Below are positions 15,481-23,203 of a stretch of DNA of 37,328 nt, in pieces. Source of the stretch: Planctomycetota bacterium (GTDB taxonomy: Bacteria; Planctomycetota; Planctomycetia; Planctomycetales; Planctomycetaceae). Positions within the stretch are counted from its first letter, which is position 1, and each line of letters begins with the position of its first letter. Below the pieces are notes generated by a model. It worked only from the letters and a program-made list of their open reading frames with translations. It searched no databases and was not told the origin of the DNA. Both the position numbers and the translations under genes were made by a program. The stretch is taken from positions 1 to 37,328 of the forward strand of contig JAFEBS010000070.1 in NCBI GenBank assembly GCA_018242525.1, in the 5' to 3' direction.

Positions 15481-17805
15481 ATGAAACTTCGATGCGAACT
15501 CTGGTGCGTGGTTGTGTCCCTGCTGAGTGGGTCGGCCATTGGAGCCGACTGGAAGCCACAGCCCGCTCCGCTGATGACGAAGTGGGCTGCGCAGGTCAAT
15601 CCGGACGCTCCGCTGCCGGAATATCCCCGCCCCCAGTTGGTGCGGGACCACTGGATGAACTTGAACGGCCTGTGGGACTATGCCATTCGACCGGCTGCCG
15701 AGAAAACGGCACCGGAGAAATGGGACGGCCGGATCCTGGTTCCGTTCCCCGTCGAATCATCGCTCTCTGGCGTCATGAAATCGGTCGGGCCGGAACAGGC
15801 ACTGTGGTATCGCCGCAGTCTGACGATTCCAACCGACAAGTCTTGGCATGGCCAACAGATCTTGTTGAATTTCGGCGCGGTAGATTGGGAGACAACCGTC
15901 TGGGTCAACGGCATCCAGGTCGGTGAACATCGCGGCGGATACGATCCATTCACATTCAACATCACTCAACAACTGGCTTCGCGCAAGGCGGCCGCGGACG
16001 AAATCATCATTCGCGTCTGGGATGGATCTGATGTGGGGTATCAGGCCCGCGGGAAACAGGTGCGTAAACCGGGCGGCATTTTTTATACACCCATAACCGG
16101 CATCTGGCAGACGGTCTGGCTGGAACCCGTGGGGAAGACCTATGTCACGTCAATCTCTGCGCACGCGAAGGATCTCCAGGCGGGACAGGCGGCCATTCAG
16201 GTGAATCTGCAACACCAGAATCGCTCGACCTCCGTCGTTGAAACAATGATCGCAATCGATGGCGGGCAGCGCAGGACGCTTGGTGAGCGCAACGTCAAAC
16301 AGGACAGTGCGCCACCCAACAATCAGTTCGGTCCGAGAAGCACTTTCTTCGCCAACGACGGGTTCGATAAGCCATGGACCCCTGACAATCCCCATCTGTA
16401 CGGCCTGGAATACTCGATTGTCGAAAATGGGGAAGTGATCGACCGGGTGACCAGTTACCTGGCTCAACGCACGATCTCGCTGGGCAAGGATGACAAGGGG
16501 ATCAACCGTCTGTTGCTGAATGGCAAGTTCGTCTTCCAGTACGGACCGCTCGACCAGGGGTTCTGGCCGGATGGTTTGTATACGGCACCGACCGATGACG
16601 CCCTGAAGTTCGATATCGAAGTCACGAAGAAGTACGGCTTCAACATGATTCGCAAGCATGTGAAGGTTGAGCCTGCCCGCTGGTATCACTGGTGCGACAA
16701 ACTGGGAATGCTGGTCTGGCAGGACATGCCCAGCGGCGATCGGTTCATCAGTCCGACCGATCCCGATATTCAACGGTCCGCCGAGTCCACCGCTCAGTTC
16801 GAGACCGAGTGGAAATCGATCATCAATGCCCTGCGCGGCTTTCCCTGCATCGTGATGTGGGTCCCGTTCAATGAGGGTTGGGGACAATTCGACACCGCTC
16901 GAATCGTCGAGTTGACTCGCCAGCACGACCCCACTCGCCTGGTAGACAATGCCAGCGGCTGGACGGATCGCAATGTGGGTGACGTCCATGACATTCACGT
17001 ATATCCCGGTCCTTCGTCCCCGCAGCCCACGGACAAGCGTGCCGCCGTGCTGGGCGAATTCGGCGGGTTGGGGCTGCCGATGGAAGGGCACACCTGGCAG
17101 GGAAAGGAGAACTGGGGCTACCGCAGTTTCACGGACCAGGCTTCGCTGACGACGGCGTACATGGACCTGGTCGAACACCTGCGTCCGCTGATAGGTTCAC
17201 CCGGTCTGTCCGCGGCCGTGTACACTCAAACCACCGATGTGGAAACTGAGGTCAACGGCCTGATGACCTATGATCGCAAGGTTATGAAGATCCCCATCGA
17301 TGCCGCGGCGAAGGCGCACAAGCCGTTGTACCTGCCACCTCCGCAGATCAAGACTCTCGCGGCGACATCACAGAAGGACGGACAATCCTGGAAGTTTGTC
17401 CTCGAAACTCCCGCGGATGGCTGGCAGAAACCCGACTTCGATGATGCGGCCTGGAAAGCCGCTCCCGGCGGATTTGGCGAACGAACCACCCCCGGATCTG
17501 TCGTGCGCACAGACTGGAAATCGAACAACATCTGGCTGCGCCGAACCTTCGAGTTGACGGAGAAACCCGTCGGCGAATTGCGGTTCTATGTCCACCACGA
17601 CGAAGACTGTGAGATCTATCTCAACGGAGTTCTGGCGGCAAAGATGACCGGCTGGACCACCGACTACCGTTCGTTCCGCATGACCCCGGAATCGATCGCC
17701 ACGTTGGTGGCCGGGACAAATACACTGTCAGTCCATTGCAAGCAAAACACGGGCGGACAGTACATTGATGTCGGTCTGATGGAAGTCATCGAAACAAGGG
17801 AGTGA
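15481..17805 (+). CDS. Secreted glycoside hydrolase family 2 protein (beta-galactosidase/glucuronidase type)
   Basis: The 774-residue protein starts with a Sec signal (residues 1 to about 21, cut near AIGA-DW). It then has the GH2 order: sugar-binding jelly roll (about 55-215, with WYRRSLTIP and WVNGIQVGEH), an immunoglobulin-like sandwich (about 225-340) and a TIM barrel (about 350-620). The catalytic pair is visible: acid/base E465 in VPFNEGWGQ and nucleophile E526 in LGEFGG. After the barrel, residues about 640-774 form an extra jelly-roll-like module (WLRRTFEL, VHHDEDCEIYLNG) that may bind carbohydrate. The substrate, a beta-linked galactoside, glucuronide or mannoside, cannot be decided. 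AAGGTGGG lies six bases before the ATG. The gene is convergent with the small protein gene ending at 17838. Confidence 0.88.
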   Translation: MKLRCELWCVVVSLLSGSAIGADWKPQPAPLMTKWAAQVNPDAPLPEYPRPQLVRDHWMNLNGLWDYAIRPAAEKTAPEKWDGRILVPFPVESSLSGVMKSVGPEQALWYRRSLTIPTDKSWHGQQILLNFGAVDWETTVWVNGIQVGEHRGGYDPFTFNITQQLASRKAAADEIIIRVWDGSDVGYQARGKQVRKPGGIFYTPITGIWQTVWLEPVGKTYVTSISAHAKDLQAGQAAIQVNLQHQNRSTSVVETMIAIDGGQRRTLGERNVKQDSAPPNNQFGPRSTFFANDGFDKPWTPDNPHLYGLEYSIVENGEVIDRVTSYLAQRTISLGKDDKGINRLLLNGKFVFQYGPLDQGFWPDGLYTAPTDDALKFDIEVTKKYGFNMIRKHVKVEPARWYHWCDKLGMLVWQDMPSGDRFISPTDPDIQRSAESTAQFETEWKSIINALRGFPCIVMWVPFNEGWGQFDTARIVELTRQHDPTRLVDNASGWTDRNVGDVHDIHVYPGPSSPQPTDKRAAVLGEFGGLGLPMEGHTWQGKENWGYRSFTDQASLTTAYMDLVEHLRPLIGSPGLSAAVYTQTTDVETEVNGLMTYDRKVMKIPIDAAAKAHKPLYLPPPQIKTLAATSQKDGQSWKFVLETPADGWQKPDFDDAAWKAAPGGFGERTTPGSVVRTDWKSNNIWLRRTFELTEKPVGELRFYVHHDEDCEIYLNGVLAAKMTGWTTDYRSFRMTPESIATLVAGTNTLSVHCKQNTGGQYIDVGLMEVIETRE

Positions 17806-17837
17806 CGCACTTTGAGTCGTCCTTGGATCGCAACCGC

Positions 17838-18365
17838 TCATTCGACCTTTTCGGTTTCCGTCGCCTCGATCGGCAATTTATCGCCGTCGGTCAGTTGCCC
17901 CAGCTTTGTGACAGCCGATTTTCGAGCCGCATCGAACAGTTCGGCATCGGCAGGCTTTCGGCTTTTGGCAAACGCGATCAAGGCTTTCGCTTCTTTCTGC
18001 AGCCCGTTATAGACGCTGATCATGCGATCAATGTATTCGCGATCGTCGTCTCCAAGATCTGTTTCCTGCAATCGTCGCAGCAGCTTTTTCACGGCTTCGA
18101 TGCCATTGACGGTCCCGTTCATCAAGTCTTCGACTTGCTTGGGAGTGTAAACGTCCTTGGCATAGGCATCGGCCGTGACACCAATCAGTCCCAAGGTGCT
18201 CTGAATGTGCCCCACGCCCAGACCGCCCACGGCCTGGAGTGTGGCATTGGCATCTTCGACGGCTCGATTGTCCTGCGAACGAACGTTGGAATAGGCCAAC
18301 CCCACCACCATCAAGGCAGACAGTACCACAGGCCATGAAAGACGAAGAAATCGGTGGGAAAACAT
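17838..18365 (-). CDS. Exported or membrane-anchored helical protein of unknown function
   Basis: The frame is open to 18656, but the ATG at 18365 with GGAAGGAA upstream is the likely start, giving 175 residues. An N-terminal helix (LSWPVVLSALMVVGLAYS, about 9-26) is either an uncleaved anchor or a signal peptide. The rest is charged and helical: VEDANATLQAVGGLGVGHIQ, VEDLMNGTVNGIEAVKKLL and KALIAFAKSRKPADAELFDA. I recognise no domain. It reads toward the GH2 gene, 33 bp away, and its 5' side faces the ABC ATPase across a 200-bp divergent gap. Confidence 0.65.
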   Translation of the reverse strand: MFSHRFLRLSWPVVLSALMVVGLAYSNVRSQDNRAVEDANATLQAVGGLGVGHIQSTLGLIGVTADAYAKDVYTPKQVEDLMNGTVNGIEAVKKLLRRLQETDLGDDDREYIDRMISVYNGLQKEAKALIAFAKSRKPADAELFDAARKSAVTKLGQLTDGDKLPIEATETEKVE

Positions 18366-18554
18366 CGAAACGTTCCTTCCGTGGAATCCGAATGGTCGAC
18401 GGACCAGTGCGAAAGGATGATAATGTCGTAACCCGTTTCGACCAAGAGAGGTTTTGGCAGACGGATCGACGCCCGGCAGCATCAGCGCGGGTGGATCTGT
18501 CGGTGTCGGCCTTGAAAACTCACCGTCGATGGCGGCAGTCTGGCAACGAACGGC

Positions 18555-18560
18555 AAAGGA
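18555..18560 (+). promoter_or_regulatory. Ribosome binding site deciding the start of the ABC ATPase
   Basis: AAAGGA at 18555-18560 directly abuts an ATG at 18561 but lies six bases before the in-frame ATG at 18567. Spacing therefore favours 18567 as the true start, giving the N-terminus MIDVQNVTKV typical of these ATPases. Confidence 0.6.
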
Positions 18561-18566
18561 ATGTGG

Positions 18567-19229
18567 ATGATTGATGTTCAAAACGTGACCAAGGTTCACC
18601 GCCGGGGGACTTTGGAAGTCCATGCCCTGCGGGGAGTTTCGTGCCAGATACCACAAGGATCTTTCACGTTCATTCTGGGGCCGTCGGGCAGCGGAAAAAG
18701 CACGTTATTGTACTTGCTGGGCGCCCTGGATGAACCGACGGGCGGCGTCATCACAGTTTCTGGAAAGGCCCTGGGGACAATGACTTCCAGGGAGCGAGAT
18801 GCGTTCCGGCGTGAGGAAGTCGGCTTCATTTTCCAAAGCTTCAATCTGTTGTCGAACCTGTCAGCCGTGGATAACGCCCTGGCCCCGTTCCTGCCCCGTG
18901 GAGTCGCTCCGGCTCGACGTCAGGAAGCGATCGAACTACTCGCGAGGCTGGGGTTACAGGACCGGCTGACCCACCGCCCAAACCAGCTTTCGGGGGGCGA
19001 ACAGCAGCGCGTCGCCATCGCCCGAGCCCTGTTGAAAAAGCCGAAACTGGTCCTGGCTGATGAGCCCACCGGGGAACTGGACTCCGAAAACGGTGCCGCG
19101 ATCATGGCCGATCTGCGGACATTATGCCGCGAGCACCAGTCGACGGTCGTCGTGGTGACGCATGAACAGGAACATGTCCAACCCGGGGATTCTCTGATCC
19201 GCATTCGTGACGGACGGGTTGCTGCATAG
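18567..19229 (+). CDS. ABC transporter ATP-binding protein, LolD/MacB-type
   Basis: The 220-residue protein is a complete single-domain ABC ATPase. Walker A is GPSGSGKST (38-46), the Q-loop is Q91 in FIFQSFNLL, the signature is LSGGEQQRV (142-150), Walker B is LVLADE with E167, the D-loop is TGELDSENG, and the H-switch is H200. FIFQSFNLL and TGELD are typical of the LolD/MacB/FtsE-like group, which powers lipoprotein release or mechanical export across the envelope with an FtsX-like permease. No permease gene is adjacent: the next gene is on the other strand and encodes an LssY_C protein. The partner must be encoded elsewhere. The start was chosen by ribosome-site spacing. Confidence 0.9.
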   Translation: MIDVQNVTKVHRRGTLEVHALRGVSCQIPQGSFTFILGPSGSGKSTLLYLLGALDEPTGGVITVSGKALGTMTSRERDAFRREEVGFIFQSFNLLSNLSAVDNALAPFLPRGVAPARRQEAIELLARLGLQDRLTHRPNQLSGGEQQRVAIARALLKKPKLVLADEPTGELDSENGAAIMADLRTLCREHQSTVVVVTHEQEHVQPGDSLIRIRDGRVAA

Positions 19230-19272
19230 CCCGAATGTTGCCCCAAGTTTGCTCTTTCTTCGATGCCCTTCT

Positions 19273-19298
19273 CCGTGTCGTCCGCGTCGTCCGTGTCC
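19273..19298. repeat. Short 9-bp tandem repeat in a convergent gap
   Basis: CCGTGTCGT, CCGCGTCGT and CCGTGTCC lie in tandem in the 71-bp gap between the convergent ABC ATPase and LssY_C genes. The motif resembles CCGTGCCATCCGTGG at 10016-10030. It may be the same class of degenerate intergenic repeat; the function is unknown. Confidence 0.35.
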
Positions 19299-19300
19299 CA

Positions 19301-20086
19301 TCAATCCGGACGGAGTGGTTGTATCGCTGCGGAAGATTTCAGATGGACAACTGGCAGGCGGCCGTCGGTTTCCCATCGATCGCCACCTCCGTTGCGGCCG
19401 GACTTTTGAGTGTGGAAGACTGCAATCCAGCGGATGTCACCGATGACACTTGCCTGCTTCAGATCCGCGAGGATCTTGTCGCGCTCGACATCGACTTCGG
19501 GGCTGATGTGGTGCGTGATTTGACCCGTGGTGTGACTCAGTCCGACTTTTTCATCAAACGTGGCGCCGCCGATCCAAAGTGGAAAGCCGTCCTGATCCAG
19601 TTCTGCAGAACGCCAGAATCGGACGTGATGTCGACGGCGGGGGTCATGACCCACGGGTTGTTCAAACGCCAGGTCCTGCTTGTGACCCCAGACGTACAGA
19701 TTGCTGACGGGTGCGTCGGTGTACTGCTCGCGGAGAATGGTATCGGCGGCGATTCTCAGACAGCTTTTCAGCGTCAGCGGATCCGCCGGATGCCAACCCG
19801 CCGCCAGCATCGATCGACTGACACTCGACTCGGGGCCGACGAGGGCGATGTTGAGCGGGTCACCGGGGATGTTGTCCTTCGTCCGGGCGATTTGCGGCAA
19901 TTGCGCCAATGCAGGATGTCCCTCCGCCTCACGCCAGAGGAGTGGAATCGTGATGTACGAAACCAGCAGGTACAGGCCGATGACAATCGCGAACCAGCGG
20001 GTCACATCACTGGACCAGTTCTGACGCCGAGATTCCGGTCGCGGCGCCCCGGGTGGATTCGAGGGGGCGGGATTGTCGTTGGACAC
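19301..20086 (-). CDS. LssY C-terminal-domain membrane protein
   Basis: The 261-residue protein has a short proline-rich cytoplasmic start, one transmembrane helix (about 30-50, WFAIVIGLYLLVSYITIPLL) and a soluble domain that matches the LssY C-terminus family. Key stretches are DPLNIALVGPESSVSRSMLAAGW, read in part around residues 75-97, then LYVWGHKQDLAFEQ, and VRFWRS followed by WIGGATFDE. The LssY_C domain often follows PAP2 phosphatase or DedA-like modules; here it stands alone behind one helix. Its biochemical role is unknown. The start is GTG with AGGA about nine bases upstream. It is divergent from the radical SAM gene, and the terminal repeat of element A begins 33 bp upstream of its start. 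Confidence 0.78.
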   Translation of the reverse strand: MSNDNPAPSNPPGAPRPESRRQNWSSDVTRWFAIVIGLYLLVSYITIPLLWREAEGHPALAQLPQIARTKDNIPGDPLNIALVGPESSVSRSMLAAGWHPADPLTLKSCLRIAADTILREQYTDAPVSNLYVWGHKQDLAFEQPVGHDPRRRHHVRFWRSAELDQDGFPLWIGGATFDEKVGLSHTTGQITHHISPEVDVERDKILADLKQASVIGDIRWIAVFHTQKSGRNGGGDRWETDGRLPVVHLKSSAAIQPLRPD

Positions 20087-20118
20087 GGCTGTTTTTCCTG
20101 CGGGAGGGATCCATTCGC

Positions 20119-20215
20119 GGCCCGTGTCAAACGGGGTCTGACCCTTTGGAGGGCCATGGATTCACGTTGAGAATCGCCTGCCCGGCGCGGATCAGCCCTC
20201 CTTTTCCACGGGCTG
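20119..20215. repeat. Full copy (A) of a ~100-bp repeat with terminal inverted repeats
   Basis: The left end (20119-20141, GGCCCGTGTCAAACGGGG then TCTGA) is an imperfect inverted copy of the right end (20192-20215, TCAGCCCTCC then TTTTCCACGGGCTG). The inner part 20138-20185 matches 37245-37292 at 44 of 48 positions, including the identical 17-mer CTGACCCTTTGGAGGGC, which itself folds as CCCT-TTGG-AGGG. No coding sequence is inside. It sits between the divergent LssY_C and ArsS-like genes. It looks like a small non-autonomous repeat (MITE or REP type), possibly spread by a transposase encoded elsewhere. Confidence 0.75.
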
Positions 20216-20360
20216 TGAGCCGCTACACACTACAAGTCTGAACGCGGGCTGACTAGACTTCGGCGAAGTAAAGTACATAAGCGCATGGTGTTTCCAGAAG
20301 CGGATGCACTCGGTGCCGCGTGCTCCATCGATCTGATCCGGTCTTGTGAGCAATCATCGC
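20216..20360. other. Upstream region of the radical SAM gene
   Basis: About 145 bp between repeat A and the radical SAM start. I see no gene and no arsenic-regulator dyad that I could recognise. TAAAGTACATAAGC near 20270 is the most AT-rich part and could include a -10 element. Confidence 0.2.
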
Positions 20361-21401
20361 ATGACACTGACATTGCTACGACAAGCCAGTCCGCTGGCCA
20401 ATGCGGGAACGCAGCGAGACCTGCTCGAATCGGGAACGGAGTTTCCCCGTTTCGACGAACTGCTGTCTTCCCGGGGCCGATCGCCTTTGAGAGCGGACGG
20501 AATCCGTGTCCTGCAATTGAACCTCGGGAAGCTGTGCAATCAGACGTGTCGACATTGTCACGTGGATGCCGGGCCCGACCGGCGTGAAATCATGACTCGG
20601 CAAACGGTCGAGCAGTGCCTGGAAATCCTGAAACAGACGGACATCCCCACGCTCGACCTGACAGGTGGTGCTCCTGAAATGAATCCGGAATTCCGGTGGC
20701 TGGTGGCACAGGCACGATCGCTGCAGCGCCACGTCATCGATCGCTGCAATCTGACCATTCTGTCGGCCAATGGATATGAGGACCTGCCGGAATTCCTGGC
20801 CAGTCACGCGGTGGAAATCGTGGCCTCGCTCCCTTGCTATCTGCCGGAAAACACGGATCGTCAACGCGGCGCTGGTGTGTATCAGAAGTCCATCGCGGCG
20901 CTGCAACGGCTGAATCAACTCGGTTATGGAATTCCCGGGACTGGGCTGATCTTGACGTTGGTCTTCAATCCCGGCGGGGCATCGCTTCCGCCAGCACAAG
21001 AGTCCCTGGAAGAGGCGTATCGACGCGAGTTGCGGTCACGGCACGGGATTGAATTCACACGGCTGTTCACCATCACGAACATGCCGATCAGCCGCTTCCT
21101 GGATGATTTGCTGCAGTCGGGACAGTTCGAACCGTACCTGCAGAAACTGATCGATGCTTTCAACCCCCTGGCCGTAGATGCGGTGATGTGCCGAACGACG
21201 CTGAGTGTCGACTGGACGGGTCGGTTGTATGACTGCGACTTCAATCAGATGCTGGAACTACCGGTGTCGACGGAGGTGCCGCAGCACGTCAGTGACTTCG
21301 ACGGGAGCCAACTGGGCCGGCGCATCATCGCCACGGGACGTCACTGCTTCGGATGCACGGCTGGAGCCGGATCAAGTTGTCAGGGGCGGACAGTTCCGTA
21401 A
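20361..21401 (+). CDS. arsS: Radical SAM protein of the arsenosugar biosynthesis type (ArsS-like)
   Basis: The 346-residue protein carries the radical SAM cluster motif LCNQTCRHCHVDAGP with C59, C63 and C66 binding the 4Fe-4S cluster. LDLTGGAPEMN is the SAM-contacting glycine-rich motif. The flanking sequence (CRHCHVDAGPDRREIM, SLPCYLPENTDRQRG, CRTTLSVDWTGRLYDCDFNQ) and the C-terminal cysteine motif HCFGCTAGAGSSCQG are characteristic of ArsS. Members of that family join a deoxyadenosyl group to a methylated arsenical on the way to arsenosugars. Some family members are selenoproteins; this frame has no internal TGA. No arsM-like methyltransferase is nearby. A GTG at 20346 is possible, but the ATG at 20361 gives the usual N-terminus (MTLTLLRQ). 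No clear ribosome site is present. The function is by family similarity only. Confidence 0.85.
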   Translation: MTLTLLRQASPLANAGTQRDLLESGTEFPRFDELLSSRGRSPLRADGIRVLQLNLGKLCNQTCRHCHVDAGPDRREIMTRQTVEQCLEILKQTDIPTLDLTGGAPEMNPEFRWLVAQARSLQRHVIDRCNLTILSANGYEDLPEFLASHAVEIVASLPCYLPENTDRQRGAGVYQKSIAALQRLNQLGYGIPGTGLILTLVFNPGGASLPPAQESLEEAYRRELRSRHGIEFTRLFTITNMPISRFLDDLLQSGQFEPYLQKLIDAFNPLAVDAVMCRTTLSVDWTGRLYDCDFNQMLELPVSTEVPQHVSDFDGSQLGRRIIATGRHCFGCTAGAGSSCQGRTVP

Positions 21402-21703
21402 AAAAGTTCGGATTTTCCAGAGACTCAAATCGCGTTTCACGCGTTCCACAAGGCAGTTTCCGCCGGTCAACGCACACGAAGAAAAAACGTAACACGTGAT
21501 GCCATCGGCCGATCCTGCGTGAGTTGGAACTCGTGACCGCTGATCGTCGGCACTTCTTGCCGTGGTCTTGACCGATTTTTCAGATTCTCCTAAAAACCCG
21601 CCACGTTTGACGCACGGCCCATCAGCCTCCGGTCAAATGTGCCGTTCCTCTCCCTCGTTCACATCAAGTTCGACGGCTCTCTGCCCCTTCTCCAGGTAGG
21701 AAG
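21402..21703. other. Intergenic region with promoter, no gene
   Basis: This gap of about 300 bp between the ArsS-like gene and the YTV-like gene has no convincing open frame. Its main recognisable content is the promoter candidate at 21568-21596. The first part is AT-rich, with poly-A near 21481, and may hold the end of the previous transcript, but no clear terminator hairpin is visible. Confidence 0.35.
21568..21596 (+). promoter_or_regulatory. Candidate sigma-70-type promoter for the wall protein gene
   Basis: TTGACC (21568-21573) and TAAAAA (21591-21596) are separated by exactly 17 bases, a good housekeeping-sigma spacing. The predicted start would give a leader of about 100 nt before the ATG at 21704. 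Reading by eye only. Confidence 0.45.
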
Positions 21704-22942
21704 ATGCCCATGGTTCGCTCTTTGTTTCGCCCCGCCGCAGTGTGGGGCAGTATGGCTGTGCTGGCCATGACCGGCACCGCGTCCGCTCAATGGTTCCCGT
21801 TTGGTGGAGGCAGCAGTTGTAACTGTGGTGCCCGCCCCACCCTGATGGGACCGGCTCCGATTACACAGTCGGCCAGCTATTCGTCCTTCAGTGCCGCCTA
21901 TAATCCGGTCTATCAGACCGCGTATTCGTCGGCAGCAGTGTCCTGCGGACAACCGATTGCCTGTACGGTGACACAGCCGGTCCAGATTCACACGATGGCC
22001 GTGGCTCCTGTCCAGACCGTCAAGGTCCAGGCAATGCAGCCGGTTGTTCATCCCGTCTACGACACCGTGCATGTCGCCGAATACCAACAGGTGAAGCAGA
22101 AGGTGTTGCGGCCGGTCGTGGAGACCAAGATGGTCAGCCAGACCGTGACCGAAATGCATCCTCAAACGGTCCAGCAGACGGTCAATGTTCCCACGGTCGA
22201 ATACCAGACGGTGACCGAGGTCAAGCAGGTCCAGAAGCAGGTGGGATACTGGCAGACCAAGACCGAGGCCATCAACAAGGTCTCCGGGTGTGCGTACGAC
22301 AACCGTCCGGGCTTCATCGGTTGGATGAATCGCACCGGCCAGGATCTGAAGAATGCCGTGACCCCAAACACACGAGTGTCGCGGACATTCGTTCCGCAGA
22401 CAATGACCTGTGCCGTTCCCACCCAGCGGAAGGTTGCCATTCAGGGAATGAAACAGGTGACCTACAACGTCACGTCGATGGTCCCCAAGCAGGTGACCCG
22501 CCAGGTGGCTGTGAATCAGGTGCGTCATGTGGAAGAAGAAGTCGTTGCCATGAAACTGGTGACGGTGCCGAAAATGATGCAGGTCGGAACCCGGATCAGT
22601 TATCAACCCGTAGGCGGCGGCACCACCGCCAGCGGTCCGGCCAACAGTGGTCCAACCGCGCTGACTCCCACGCCGGATCCCAACGCTTCGGCGACGCGCC
22701 CGTCGGATCGGACGGCCGAGGATCCGGACGCGTTCGGCCGACCGAACCCCAAGAAGATTTCGTATCCGATGCCAGAACGAGACAGCAATCGGGGTGATGT
22801 GACCGAGTCGGTCATTCCCACCCGGCCCGTTGTCAATACTCCTTCCGTGATTCGGGTCAGCCAGTGGGTTGCCCGGATGCCCTCAGCGGCACCACAACTG
22901 GACAAGTCCTCGGCGATTGCCATCGCCGGCAACGTCCAGTAA
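21704..22942 (+). CDS. Secreted VTQ-rich protein resembling planctomycete YTV cell-wall proteins
   Basis: The 412-residue protein has a signal peptide (about 1-28, cut at ASA-QW). Residues about 80-300 are built from irregular V/T/Q/K-rich strands: VAEYQQVKQKVLRPVVETKM, EYQTVTEVKQVQKQVGYWQT and VTYNVTSMVPKQVTRQVAVN. This composition recalls the YTV family described from planctomycete cell walls. Cysteines are few and scattered (SCNCG, VSCGQPIAC, GCAYD, MTCAV), possibly for disulphides. The C-terminal 110 residues are disordered and Pro/Thr/Asn-rich. AGGTAGGAAG lies just before the ATG (21704; 21710 is an alternative). It has its own promoter and terminator candidates, suggesting a single, well-expressed transcript. 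Assignment to the YTV family is by composition and motif style, so moderate. Confidence 0.7.
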   Translation: MPMVRSLFRPAAVWGSMAVLAMTGTASAQWFPFGGGSSCNCGARPTLMGPAPITQSASYSSFSAAYNPVYQTAYSSAAVSCGQPIACTVTQPVQIHTMAVAPVQTVKVQAMQPVVHPVYDTVHVAEYQQVKQKVLRPVVETKMVSQTVTEMHPQTVQQTVNVPTVEYQTVTEVKQVQKQVGYWQTKTEAINKVSGCAYDNRPGFIGWMNRTGQDLKNAVTPNTRVSRTFVPQTMTCAVPTQRKVAIQGMKQVTYNVTSMVPKQVTRQVAVNQVRHVEEEVVAMKLVTVPKMMQVGTRISYQPVGGGTTASGPANSGPTALTPTPDPNASATRPSDRTAEDPDAFGRPNPKKISYPMPERDSNRGDVTESVIPTRPVVNTPSVIRVSQWVARMPSAAPQLDKSSAIAIAGNVQ

Positions 22943-23020
22943 TTCGACTGCCCTTACTGTGTGCGACCGGCCTGAACCGGTTCCAGACGGTCATATCTGT
23001 CAAGAAAAGTTGGTCCCCGC

Positions 23021-23053
23021 GACGCCGGCATCATGCCGGCGTCCTTTATTCTT
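23021..23053 (+). terminator. Intrinsic terminator after the YTV-like gene
   Basis: GACGCCGGCAT (23021-23031) and ATGCCGGCGTC (23033-23043) form a perfect palindrome, followed by CTTTATTCTTT. It is 78 bases after the stop codon and should end the wall-protein transcript. Confidence 0.75.
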
Positions 23054-23203
23054 TGGGGAGGCCAAACCGACAGGTTACACGGGGGCGTGGTTCGGGTAGA
23101 GTGATGGCAAGTTCCGCGTGATTGAAACCCGGCCGATTCCCGTCGGGTACCGATTGCGACGGAACTTCATCAGCCAAGAGTCGCTATTGCACGGAACCAT
23201 CCC

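Noticed and set aside
20361..21401. Selenocysteine in the ArsS-like protein
   Set aside because: The frame has no internal TGA, and all family cysteine positions are encoded as cysteine or alanine.
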